From Effrenium voratum (lineage: Eukaryota; Sar; Dinophyceae; Suessiales; Symbiodiniaceae): DNA of 64,000 bases. Below are positions 31,919-44,000 of the stretch, piece by piece. Numbering within the stretch: position 1 is the stretch's first letter; each line of letters opens with the position of its first letter. Position numbers and translations under genes: made by a program. The notes beneath the pieces are model-generated. The model ran no database searches. It was given only the letters and a program-made list of their open reading frames with translations, and was not told where the DNA came from. The stretch is taken from assembly GCA_963377175.1 (NCBI GenBank), contig CAUJNA010003247.1, positions 378,501-442,500 of the forward strand. The letters run 5' to 3'.

Positions 31919-32030
31919 CATACATACATACATACATACATACATTACATGCATACATACATACATTACATTACATTACATTACATTACATTACATACAT
32001 ACATACATAAATACATACACATACACACAA
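30452..32030. repeat. (TACA)n microsatellite, right part
   Basis: About 1.58 kb of TACA units with many 5-bp TTACA blocks near both ends and almost pure TACA in the middle. It is the continuation of the array at 20709-21649. Confidence 0.95.
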
Positions 32031-32091
32031 CTGCTTTTCAAGCCGGGGGTACAAGCATAAGGCCATGTACATTGCATAGACATACCCACGC

Positions 32092-32092
32092 G

Positions 32093-32128
<36 letters not shown>

Positions 32129-32143
32129 CATATATATATATAT
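32092..32143. repeat. CA/TA simple repeat
   Basis: An alternating (CA)n then (TA)n run at the edge of the microsatellite region. Confidence 0.8.
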
Positions 32144-32842
32144 TGATGTGTATTGTCTTGCAAGGAATACCCACGGTGCATTGGGGCAAACAATTCGGGG
32201 CACATTCTTACTCCCTTTGTCTTTCAGGTGGAACAAGGCAAGCCATGGCAATCCCCGAAAGCCCATAATAAAGCCATGGCACCAAGCTGTTGGGTCTGCG
32301 CGCCCGTTTTCAACCCTGCCACAAACATGGATGTGTACAAACTTCCCTAGACGAGGCCCGTTTGGAGGGTAGTTCTAGGCCCTGCACATTTTTGCGGACA
32401 GAATGTTGACTGAAACAGGAGCATCCTCCGGAACTTCGGTCCGAAACATGGGCTTGACGTTTGACCGGATTAGAAGTAGTGAAGGAAACCTACAAATGGC
32501 TACCTGGACCCTCAAAACTCCACTAAAAATGTGCTATTGCCGAAAATTATGGGGTGCGTTCCGTTTTTCATCGGTAGTTTGAGGGTTCAGGGAGCGCCAA
32601 GTGCAAACGCAAATCAAAGCGACAGCTTTGCAACTTCGAAACGCAAGGGACCGGAACTTATCATGGCGTCGGGTGCAAAATCGCACCTCTGATTAGCAAA
32701 AGATGGGGAAAGGCCAGCCAGATCACAAGGCATGATGATGACTTGGGCAATGGAACGAGGGTCAAGCTCCGTACAGGAAGCAACCCATCTCTGCGTCGCC
32801 AACATGGCTGTGGGCCTAAAACAGGAACCCAAGATGAAACCC

Positions 32843-34976
32843 TCATGGCACGCCCAGCTGTGGTTTTCGGTAAAAAAAAGCGCCGCCAACTGCCGCCGCA
32901 GCCGCGTAGAGCTGGTTCACGCGCTTCTCCAGGGCGCCGGGGAATTTCTTTCTGCCGCCGTGCTCCTTCACGTCCATGACCTGCAACTGCCATGGGTGAC
33001 GGGTCCACACTGTGGATGGTTTCGCACCATATTTGAATCCATGGTTCCCGTCCATTGTTCGTCGGTATTTACAGGGGAATTGTTCCAGGGTTTCTTAGGT
33101 GGTGCAGGATTTCGTCCATCCACAGTATGCTCGGGCTGGCCGATGTTGACGTGGCTGCCCGTTTTCAGATCCCTGCTAAAAAGTGAACAACTTTTAGTGG
33201 GGACAATCATAACCCAACCACTAAACACTAAAAAGCCAAAAAGCTAAGGAACCGGATGGGCTGGGAGCCACCAAGTTGAGCGAGTTTCTCCCTTGCAGTG
33301 GCTGGGTCTTTGCCAACAACCATGGAGTGGACCAGCTTAATACAGAGGCCCAGAATGGGATCAGCCGGCTCACATAGTCGTCCATATGTATCTATGTAAG
33401 TATATAAATATATTTATAATGTGTATATACGGTTTGGCTGCGTTTGGCCATGATTCTGTAGGGAACAACATCAACAGTGGTTGGTGGACATGAATCCCCA
33501 CTTAAATGACGTCCACCACTTCGCGTCACTTGAAAGTCAGCCCATGCAGCCCATAAATGTGGTGCGAGAGAACGCGGTGGGTTTATCTTTTTTAACGAAA
33601 GCCCTGTTTGGTTGGTTTCAAAGGTCCAACAATCATGGAAGCTGACAGGACGGCTTTGAATATTATTTTCCTTTTGGGAAAGCTTTCTCCACTTGCATTG
33701 TTGGAAAACAGGGAAACCACCGCTTTGGGGGATCCCCCCCAATTTATCTAGACCAGGCTATACCAGGCTCACACCCCGGAAAATTATAAATTTACCCAAA
33801 ACAAGAAGGACACCCTAAAAAGACAAGAAATTAAAAGGCCACCGAGTCGCTCGCAGCTACACATAGTGGGTAACGAGCTATTTTCTTTTGGGTCTTTAAG
33901 GGGTGGCTCCCTGTGTTGCCTACCATGCTGGCAAATGGATCCATTGGGTCAGCGATCCTCTAGGAGTTGATTATTTTTTCCATTCTTTTCAACCATCGCT
34001 CTTTGCCAACACCAGCCATTTTCTCTGGGTTTCCCGCGGTAGAAAGAATGATCCCTGGAAGAATGGAAGGTACTTCCAGAGATGCGTCTGGCAATGAAAT
34101 TTCTCAAAGGATCCCAACCCCCCCCCCCTCAAATTGCAAATTCTCAGTTTAGGGTTTAGAGCACAGCGTGTGCTTTTCACACGCATTTGGTGCCAGCTTT
34201 TGCTGGAAGCACCTAGCTGTGCTTTGAGTAGTTTGTTCTTGTTACACTCCTTACCGAGCCTTATTGGGCCGTAAGGGGGGTTGCTTTGCTTGACATCCGG
34301 ATTTGGGACTGACTTTTCTTGCTCACAAAAACGATCGCCACTGTTTGCTCACTTGCCCAACGGAGCCGAGAATAAAGGATGATCACCTGTTGGGGCCCCG
34401 ACTAAATTGCCAGAACAAAAAAGCCCGCAAAATGGAAATGGGCATATAAAACACGGGAAAGTTTCAAAAGCAATGGAAATGGGTACAAGACACGGGATTA
34501 AACAAAAATATCCATGCCATATGGAAATGGGCATAAAACACCGGAATTTTGATTTTCTCTTTTGAAAAAAACGAAGAAGCCAAAAAACGGTAAACCTCGG
34601 AACATCGGAATGGCCGAAAGCTCCCCTCCCCGCCGCCTGCCGCCTGGCCAAAACCCGTCCGCGCGTCCGCCCCCAGGCCTCGCCGAAGTTCAAGCCCACC
34701 GCCGCGCGCTGCGCGCTGCGGGACTCCCCCACGCCCGCCTTGGCATCCTCCGGGGGCGGCACCAGCCTTCGCCGCACGCGCCCGTGGGGATGGCCCGAAG
34801 GGAGGAGAAACCGGGGAGAGCTTATTCCAAAGTCGAAGCTGAAATAACTTGTGCTTGGAATCACATATATTTCAAGACAAGCTTGTTTTTGCTGTGGAAG
34901 TATTTTTGCTGTAGCTGGTTTTTTGATTCAGAGCCATGGCAAGGGCAAGGGAAGCCAACGCAAATAGTGACTTGTA

Positions 34977-35039
<63 letters not shown>

Positions 35040-38000
35040 AGTCAGTATTAGGGGAACCTTGGGCATGTTCAGATAAGTTCGTTTGGAGGCAGTTATGGCT
35101 ATGCCACTAACGAAGCTTGCAAAGAAGTATTCCCTGGCTATTTCTCCAGTTATGTCAGTGGCCCATGACCTGACCTGCAAAATCGCGCCCTTGCCAACCC
35201 ATGAGCAAAAGACGGTCCATTTGGGAAGGGCGGGTTTTCTGCACCCAGCCTTTTGTTGGCGTGCAACATGATGTCCCAATCAAGTTCATGACTCTTGGCC
35301 CGGCCAACCTGCTCCAAGTCGGATTTATACAAACCTCACTCCTGAGCGGATTGGCCAGAAAAAGTCCAAATTTGGCTTTACCGCTACAATGGTCCAAGCC
35401 TAAAAAGTGCATGTTTGCTGGAGGCAAGCCCGAAGGCACTGCACAGCCACACAAGGCTTCAGGAAGGCATATGAACCTTTGTTAACTAGGTCACGTAGAG
35501 AGTACCCAGCTAGCTCACCCATAGACTCATCCGGAGTTCCCTTACGGATTTCTACTTTCTGGCAATAAGGAACCCTGACTTCAAGCACACTTGTCCTCTC
35601 AAGGAAGGTTCCCCACAAGGGAATCAATTTATGTGTCCGCTCAAAATCACCAAACGCCCCCCACAACTAGCGTTTGCCTGTTTCTGGAGCCTTCAGGGAT
35701 ACATTTCCTAAATACGCCATTTGTTTCGAACGACCCCACAAAACCACTGGGGGTCTGGCGTAGCCAAATTAAGTCATGACCCTAGCAAAAGGTATGTACT
35801 TGTCTAATCCTTCAACTGGGCTGTCCTCAGATCCCCTGCTAAAAGTCAAACTCGGAAAAACAAAAAACTGAAAAAGAAAACAAAAACACTAAACCCCAAA
35901 CACCTCAAAGCCTTCCTGGGGATGAACCGCCAAGTCAAATTCCCCCCCCATGCCGCGACCGAAGCTCCCGGCCTATGGGTCCACATGGCCAAGGGCATGA
36001 AGTTGGTGTGGGGGCCACCTCCCTTGGCGGCCTCCGGCTCAGGTGTTGCCTTTATATTTATGATAACTCGGTTGCTTTCTGCTCCCCTGCTAAGAGAGAC
36101 TAACTTTTAGTGGTTTAATGGAAAACCCATTAGTTGGCAAAAAGTTAAAGTCCTAACATCCAAGCAAAACGCACCAAAGATAAGAATCTATATATAAATT
36201 GAGCACAACTCCAGTAGATTAAAACATCAAAGCTTAATAAAGTATGATGTTCACTAAAAACATATCCACACATATGGACAAACTTACATTGGACAAAACA
36301 TTGCCTTCATGTCTGGGGTATACACACCATATCCTGGTTGACAGTGGAAGGGGGGCGAAAAAATAGCAGCTAAGTGGATTTGGATTTCAACCACGAAACC
36401 TCAATAAGCAAACATGTAAAATGTTTCCCAACAACAACCACGGTGTGGTCAGAGTATGTTCCATAGCCTGTTGGTGGTTTGGATTGGTGGCTTTTGAAGG
36501 TTGGGGGAGTGGGTCTATCCTCAAATGAAGTTCGTTGTAGAGACACACGAATTTGCAATCCTAGCTGTGCAGCGCAATCACAAAGCGGGGCCTGTTTCGT
36601 AACCTACGCCATCATCTCATCGTCCCGACTCGAAACAAATGACAACTTCACAAGGGAAGGATTGATTCACTTTATTTTTGTCTTTTCTTTTTTATTAATT
36701 TCTTACATTTCTTTCATCTATCTATTGGTCTTCTTCTTCTAATTCTTCTCTTTTGGAGTTGTAATTACATGCCTCGCCTCTAGGCGGTATCTTGTTTGTC
36801 TTTTTCATATGTCATCTCATTCTATTTCCGGGAGATCCGGCGGGTTGGAGGAACACCAACCGCTTTCCTCTGACGTGCGTCATTCACAAGAACGTGGAAG
36901 TACCAATGTACAGCTGGCCGAAATCTCCATTCCCTGCGGATTCATCTGCAACATCATTGACAATTGTCGCGGGAGGGGGGGGGGGTCTTGTTCTCCGAAA
37001 GGTCCCTGCGACTGGAGTTGGAGTGGGAATCGCTTGGCTTAGAATTGGCGACTCGTCGACTCGTCCACAGGTAATGAGGACTTGGAATCAGCCTCCGGCA
37101 AGAAGGTTGTACTTGTTGCTTGGTGCAAACTACAAAAACAGGACGGCCTCCCCCCACCCCCGCCTTCCCCGCCTTCCGCCGCCTTCCCCGCCTTCCCCGC
37201 CTTCCGCCGCCTTCCCCCCCCCTCCCCCCCCGCCGGCCCCGGAGGAGGGGAAACCCAAAACCCCGGCCTTCTGCGCCAGCAGCGCGAAGAGCCCCACCGA
37301 GGCCTTGTCGAACTCCGCGGGCGCGAAGAGCTGCGTCTCCGCGCGCCTCTCGAAGCCAAGGCCCAACCGCCGCTTCACGCTTCGAGCGAGCCCGGAAGCC
37401 CCGGACGCCCCGCAGAAAAAGGCCCGGAGAAAAATCCCGGGAGGGGGTCCCAGGGAAAAAACAGGAGCTCCCTCCTAAGAATGGTGTGGCTTTCCTTGTG
37501 GTACCACTTTGAATGCCAACAAAAGAGTTCTAGAGGCGTTTTTTGAGGAGGGCGCGGCCAAATGGGATTCGGACCCATTCGGACCCCTTTTGGTTGGTAT
37601 GTGGAGGGTAGCAAAAAGCCAACCGTTGCCATTTTGGGGATCAATTTGAGAAACACTCTGATCGGGCCTGAAACTATTTTGTGTAATTTACATAGGGATT
37701 TGTACATGCGAAGAACATGAGGCGGTTGCCCATGATGCATGAGTACGGCCCCTTACTTTGGTATGGTCCCTTTATTCGCTCCATGCACCTGATTGATTGT
37801 AAATTGATGATTCGGACAGTGGATGCAATTTGGGGCCCAGACTGGTGGATATCAGAAAACCATGGGGATTTATGCCCAACGACTTTGAAGCTTTCCCAAC
37901 TTGAAACACCGAGCCACTTAAAATCCCTGGAGTACTCCTTGATTCAGCTTGGTCAACATCAGGCTAGTTGCAGTGGCTACGTTGCATGTACAAGCAAGCT

Positions 38001-41000
38001 CAGTTTGGCACACAAACCCCGGACCAGCGCTTCAGTGTCGGACGGCACCGGGAGTCTCCATGACCCTTAAAAAATGGGTCAATGACCCCAAAACTTTGAG
38101 TTATGACCCCGGGATAAGCGATTCCCTGTGGCACGGTGTACCTTTCCTTCCATTTGGGTAAGACCCCTGGAATATATATATATATATTTCCAGTTGTGAT
38201 AGATTCCCTTTAAAACCAACAGGGGGAAATAAAACATATTCGTAAGCAAATGGAAGTTTCTGCTGTGAGATTGATCGACATGTCCAGGCCTTCGATCTCT
38301 GCCACCGGAGGGGGCGACCCAGAAGATGTGGCCTCGCGGGTGTCGAGTGCTAATTCCTCTCGGCCCTTCTGAGTTGGTACCTGTTGACTTCTTCCTGAGT
38401 GGATTGGACCCAAAAAACATCGACGCTTTGCGTTTGACACCAACATGGGCTTCCTCAAAAGTACATTGGCTACTTCCTAAGTGGATTGGACTAAAAAACG
38501 TCCAAACTTTTCCTGCGAAGCGAAAGTGGGCTTCCTCAAAAGTATAACATGCAGGAACTCGGGAAGTGAGAATCTAACCATCGCCATGTACAGCAACCCA
38601 AGGGAACCCGGCCCTATTTGCTCTCGTTTGGATTGGTGTGCCAGGCGCTCACAAGACCTGCAACCGCACATCTAAGTTGATTTCCCGCTATCCCCAAAAA
38701 CTCACACAGGACTAATGGGACATACACCCGCCATACACCCGCTATATCAGTATAGAAACTCTAAAGCGCACATACCGTTTCCGCCCCAAGGCTCACCTAG
38801 CATTGGACTGAAGACATCGACATCGACCAAGAAAACCAAACTGAGGACACACAAAGGACACACAGTATATGCCCCCAACCCGGCCAAAAACATAGAAACG
38901 CTTCTTCGCGGTGCCTCCCTCCTTCATCAATCGCTGCATCTCGGAGATGGTCCTCAGTTTGTGGGAGAATCAGGCAAACAGGTCCAAGCATTGGAACATG
39001 ACCTGTGAATCTTCGGCCATCCCCTACTGCATCACTTGGGGCCTTCTCTTCTTGCTGGTTCTCAGATCGGAACATGTCCACGACCTGCGGAAATACATCA
39101 GGAGCAGTTCTCATACATCGACACCCTTAAACCAAAAGGTCGATGACTTTCTCAAAACGGGGTTTTGATCTTGATGTCCATTACCTCGCGCTTGGACTTC
39201 CCCGCGTTCCAGTGATGGCGTTCGCTACATCCGAGGCGCTTCTTGTTGCGCTCAGACTTGGCCTCCTGCTCTTCCGGCGTGCCCTCGTCCAGGTACTTCT
39301 TGGAGTAGATGGACAGAAGGTACCGGCCCTTGCCTGCACGGAAAAACCCTGGCCAGACCTGCACCCGCCCAAAAACAACACCTGTACATATATGCGTGCA
39401 CACACACACATGGCTGTGGCTCAAACAAGTTGTACCAAAATGGCACCAAAGACTAAAACCCGCGTAACCACAGCTCTTTAATTTGAGCCATACCCATATT
39501 GCAGACGTGTGCATGCACATTTGCATATGCAGGTGTCCCTGTTATGGCATCATGCAGGCATTTGCATTGTTATGTCCATACGTATGTGTGCATATTCGGG
39601 TGAGCTTGGTTTTACCGAATAAAAACATCCGGGCAAACTATAGGAATTAACTTTTTGCAGTGGTACCCAAACCATCACATTTAAGATAACGTCTTTACAC
39701 AAAGCAAAAGCAACAAAGCGGGTTGCCCACAAGAGGCCCTGATTCTCTTTGATGTGACTGTTTTGGGGGTCGCTTTGATGCTCAACTTTTGCGAGGGGGT
39801 TACTGAAACTGCCAAATTAAAGCCTTAGTCTTTTGCATTTGCTTTCAAAGGTTGGTTCACCTAACCAAGCTCTTCGCAGTTCAAAGCTACTATATGGGCG
39901 TGTCGGGTCCCATCAAAACAGTGGCGTTTTTCCTGGTGGTTCCCCTCTAAAACCACCAAAAAGGGGTACCCTCCAAAAAAGGACAGAGCCATACGAATGC
40001 AAATGAAGAATCTCAGAGTTCCCTTCGGACACCCTTGACCGATATCACAGAACTTCAGCAGGGATACTTGCCTTTACACCAGGTGAAGTCCGTAGGCCTT
40101 CTTGGGCGTTCCTAGGTTGTGGGTGAAATCGGGAAGACTGGGCAACCCCAAACCATCACCTACTGTGGATGCGGCGAAATCCTGCACGTTGACACCATGG
40201 GAAACCATGGTTTCCTGCCAAATGTCATCCTGCTAGTCAAAGAGGGGAAACAAAGAAGCCCCAAAAGGCTGGGTGAATTATAATATTTCACCGTTCAACC
40301 TGAAATAAGGTGGGAGCTGGCTGAACCAAGTTCGGCAATGATACGAAATTAGGCTGAAGGCGACGACTCAACCAACAAAAAGCCTCCGACCCTAACTGAT
40401 CTAACTGTGGGTTAAGTGTGGCAATGATGGAGGAGAATTCCTGCGCTGGTTTCCCTTTGTATAGGTGAAAAGGGTACCCTCAATAAGCCCAAGTGGTATC
40501 CTCAACAGCCCCTGCATGCGCTGCAACCCTCCGAAATCCCCCGGAACCATCCACACACACCTGCCCATGAACAAGGGAAATCGCCCCATCATTTTGAGCC
40601 ATAACCCATGTTCAAGGGTAGTTTGATGGTCCAGGCACTTGTGTCCCCTGATCCTTGCTTCTCTTAAAGCAACTGCTCCGAGCCGCTGAAGGGTATGGCG
40701 AGCCGGTCGGTGGTGACCTGTCAAATGGACCGGCGAGGAATGCTAAGGACACAGGGCGAACAACCAGAAAAAAGCCACCTCACAAGAACCCATCGAACCC
40801 AAAAACTTTGTCGAAGTTCCGCGGTGCCGGAAATCCAGACCCACGCCCCTTGCCGAAACCTGTTGACTGTGGTTTATGCTTGGGTGCATTTTCGCAGGTT
40901 AACACGGAAACCCAGCAAGCCATATAGTTCTTAGAGGAGCCTCAGTTCTGGGGGCGCCTTTTGCTTAATTTGCATGGGGGTAACTTTTAAAACTGTGGGC

Positions 41001-44000
41001 TACTTGAGTCTGGGAAAGACTAAATGGCGCTGGCACACAGTTGGACGCAAGGTCCGCTGGTCTGCGCCCATTCCAAAACACGTGCAGTGCATATCAATGG
41101 CTTTCAAAGGCTTGGTCGCTGGTGGCAATTTGCGAGCCTGCGGTCCGCGAATTGCATCCGCAAACTACGCTTCGTGGCATTCAAAACCGACTTCCCACTT
41201 CGGCGGCGGGCCTTCCTAGCATGCCCTTACCTCAGATGCCCAGCGGCCATGGGAAAAAAAGGGCACCCTTTCTTTGTTGGTTGAGTTTAAAGGGGAACCC
41301 CTACCCAAAAAAAGGACGCCACTGGGCAAATTTGGCTGCTCCAAGTTCGGCTCCCTTCCAACCAGCCAGCCTGGGGGCTTCCCTTCCGACCTCACTCCAA
41401 CCTTCAAAACTGAACTCGGAGCCTTGTGACCCGCCACGAAGATGCACTTCTCCGCCAGCTCTTCATAGCCCTTCTGCTGCAAGAGCAGGGACAGGACCTC
41501 GACCGAAAAAACCCATTGGCCCACGCGCCGTCTGTGGGACATTTTGTGCACTGGAAGGCTCAAAGATGGTTTGTCAGCCCGCTGGTTTGGAGATGTTCCC
41601 TTTTTGCCCTAAGCCATCCAAGCACCAACTAAGGGAACCCTTGAAATACTGTTGAAAAGCACCAGGAAAGACTGCACGGAAGTTGGCAGACGAGAGTCTC
41701 CCAACTTTTGGCAGTGACAAAACGCTCTTCTTTGCACGCACCCACCCCAAAAATGATCAGGACCAAAGAAGCGCAAACAACATAACACGTGGCCCAGACA
41801 GTGAGGAGAGCCTGCCTTCAAATGCATCCTCGACCCTTCTTGGAGGTTCCAATAAGTAGATGCCAACAAAACATGAACCAAATTCGCACTCCTTGCGGTT
41901 GCCAAGCAGCAATGCCACAGAAAAGAGGCCAGGGGGTCCCCATTCAACAGAGGTCCTTAGTGGTTTCCCTGTGTTTTGGTGGAAAAGGCCATGTTTCAAA
42001 AGGTTGCAAAATGACTTCCTTTAAGGAGCCCTGTGCAGCGCTTGCACGAAAAGTCTGGGTAAGCCTTCCCAAGGCCACGCTTTAGCCATTCTCAAAGGGG
42101 GGGGGCATGGACGCTGCGGGTCTATCTTGCATCCAAAAAAAAGGGGTCATTACCCGAAACAAAGGAGTCATGACCCCATTCCACGATTAGAGGAAGGCCC
42201 AGTTGTAGAATCTATATTTTATAGGTTGCTTCCCTTTGGGTCACTGGTAAAATGTAAAAAATGTATCCTAAGTCTACCCCAGATTTGTGTGAGGGGCATG
42301 GAGACGCGAAGGAAATCTTTGAGCTAAGACGTCTCGGCGCTTCTCGGTCCGGCAGAGCCGCCTGGGGGTCTGCCTCCGTCTGGTGGTTGGCCATGAGCAC
42401 CACGTTCTCCCCCGCTGCCAGCTTCTCCTGCTCTTGAGCAGTGCTTTGTTTCTTCTTCTTTTTCGGGCGGAAAATGGGGTGTCAACAGGCTTGATCTGTG
42501 GGTTTTGCTTCGTGTGTTTTTGTGGGCGGCAAATGGGGGGGGTCAACAATCCTGTCACACATTCTGGGCATGTCTTTCTTAACAGGATTTGGGCCACTAA
42601 AAAATGGCGGGGTTTGCTTTTGGTTTCCCCTTTCAAGGCAGGCCAAAAGCGGTACCCACTCAAAAAAAGAGACACCCTCTTTTGGGGGGGGGTGTTCACA
42701 CTTGGACACAAACTGTCGTCAGACGTGTTGCATAACTTTCTGCTTTGTATATCGCATACAACTTCAAAACCTCACTGTGCCCATGCCAAAGCTTGGGCAA
42801 GGCCTGCCATACCGCGCGACAAACTGATAGGCCAACCGATTCGATTCGGTTGTGAACGCCTGATCGGCTGGTTCTTTTGCCCTGATTGTTCCGGGAAGAT
42901 CTTTCAGGAAGCCGGCGTGGGGGACCCAATTCTATTCAAACTCAGAGCCCTACCTTGTAACCGCCGCGGACCCTTTGCCTATTTGAGCCTATCGACCCCC
43001 AAAAGGCTTCAAGCTGGGCTTGGGAACGCCAGAAGTCGATGACTCCCGCTGAAATGGATTTGGAGATCCAGCCAGAAGTCGATGACTCCCGCTGAAATGG
43101 ATTGGAGATCCAGCCAGAAGTCGATGACTCCCGCTGAAATGGACTGGAGATCCCCCCCAGCAAATGTCTAGGGGCCCAAGTCCATGCGAAACGCCGCCTT
43201 TGTGGAACTTCCCTGCCCAAACGCTCCCGACTGAATTTGGGGCCTTCAAACGGCCAGGCTTTGAGACCCCAACACCCCTCGAAATTGTCCAAGGGTCTGG
43301 GTCTTCCATTGGAAGCCGAAGCCGATCGGAGCGTCTGGTTGCCCCTTCCAAGTCGACCAAATCTGGGTGTGGGTCAAAAATAGGGTAACCCCAGAATGGA
43401 ACCCTGGTGTTCCAGGAAAGACTAAAACCTGCGGTCCCCTGATGGTTTATCTAATCCCGTCCTTGACCTGCTGCACGTTCTCCAGGCCCTGCCGTCCGAA
43501 GCGCTCCGACTCGGGTCGACTTGTTTTTTCTTTTCGCCGGGCTTTATCTGGTACGCGCTGCTGGGGTCACGGTGGTTCTCTCGCGCAGTTGCTTATTATT
43601 ATCATCATTCTTACTATTACTATCGTTTTCTTATTCTTATAAATGTGGGGCATGGACAAATTCCCTTGATTCCCGGCCTTTACACTTGCCTCATGTTTTT
43701 CAGGGGTTGTTTGTCCCTGGCATCCTGATCAGATTGCCCCAGACCTGAGGGCACCGAGCCTTGGGCCCCAGGGCAAAAACTGGTTCCCGGCCCGAGATCT
43801 ACGATGGAACGGAACCCACGAAGCAAGCAGCACCAGCAGCAAACAAAGCAGAGTGGAGCATCTATAAAACACTGCGTCTGTTTCTGGACATCTGTGTCTT
43901 GGAGCCTTCAAAAACACAGTGCTACCTACCACAAAGTTGCTTTGACACCGTTTTAGTTGGTTGATTCCAGCAAAGGAACCCCCCAAAAAAAAACACACGA

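Noticed and set aside
20709..32030. CRISPR-like or satellite-centromere interpretation of the regular repeat
   Set aside because: Units are 4 bp with no spacers; it is a microsatellite.
30095..32146. A 683-codon plus-strand frame with YIHT repeats
   Set aside because: Same artefact: antisense of the retrotransposon 5' end running into the microsatellite.
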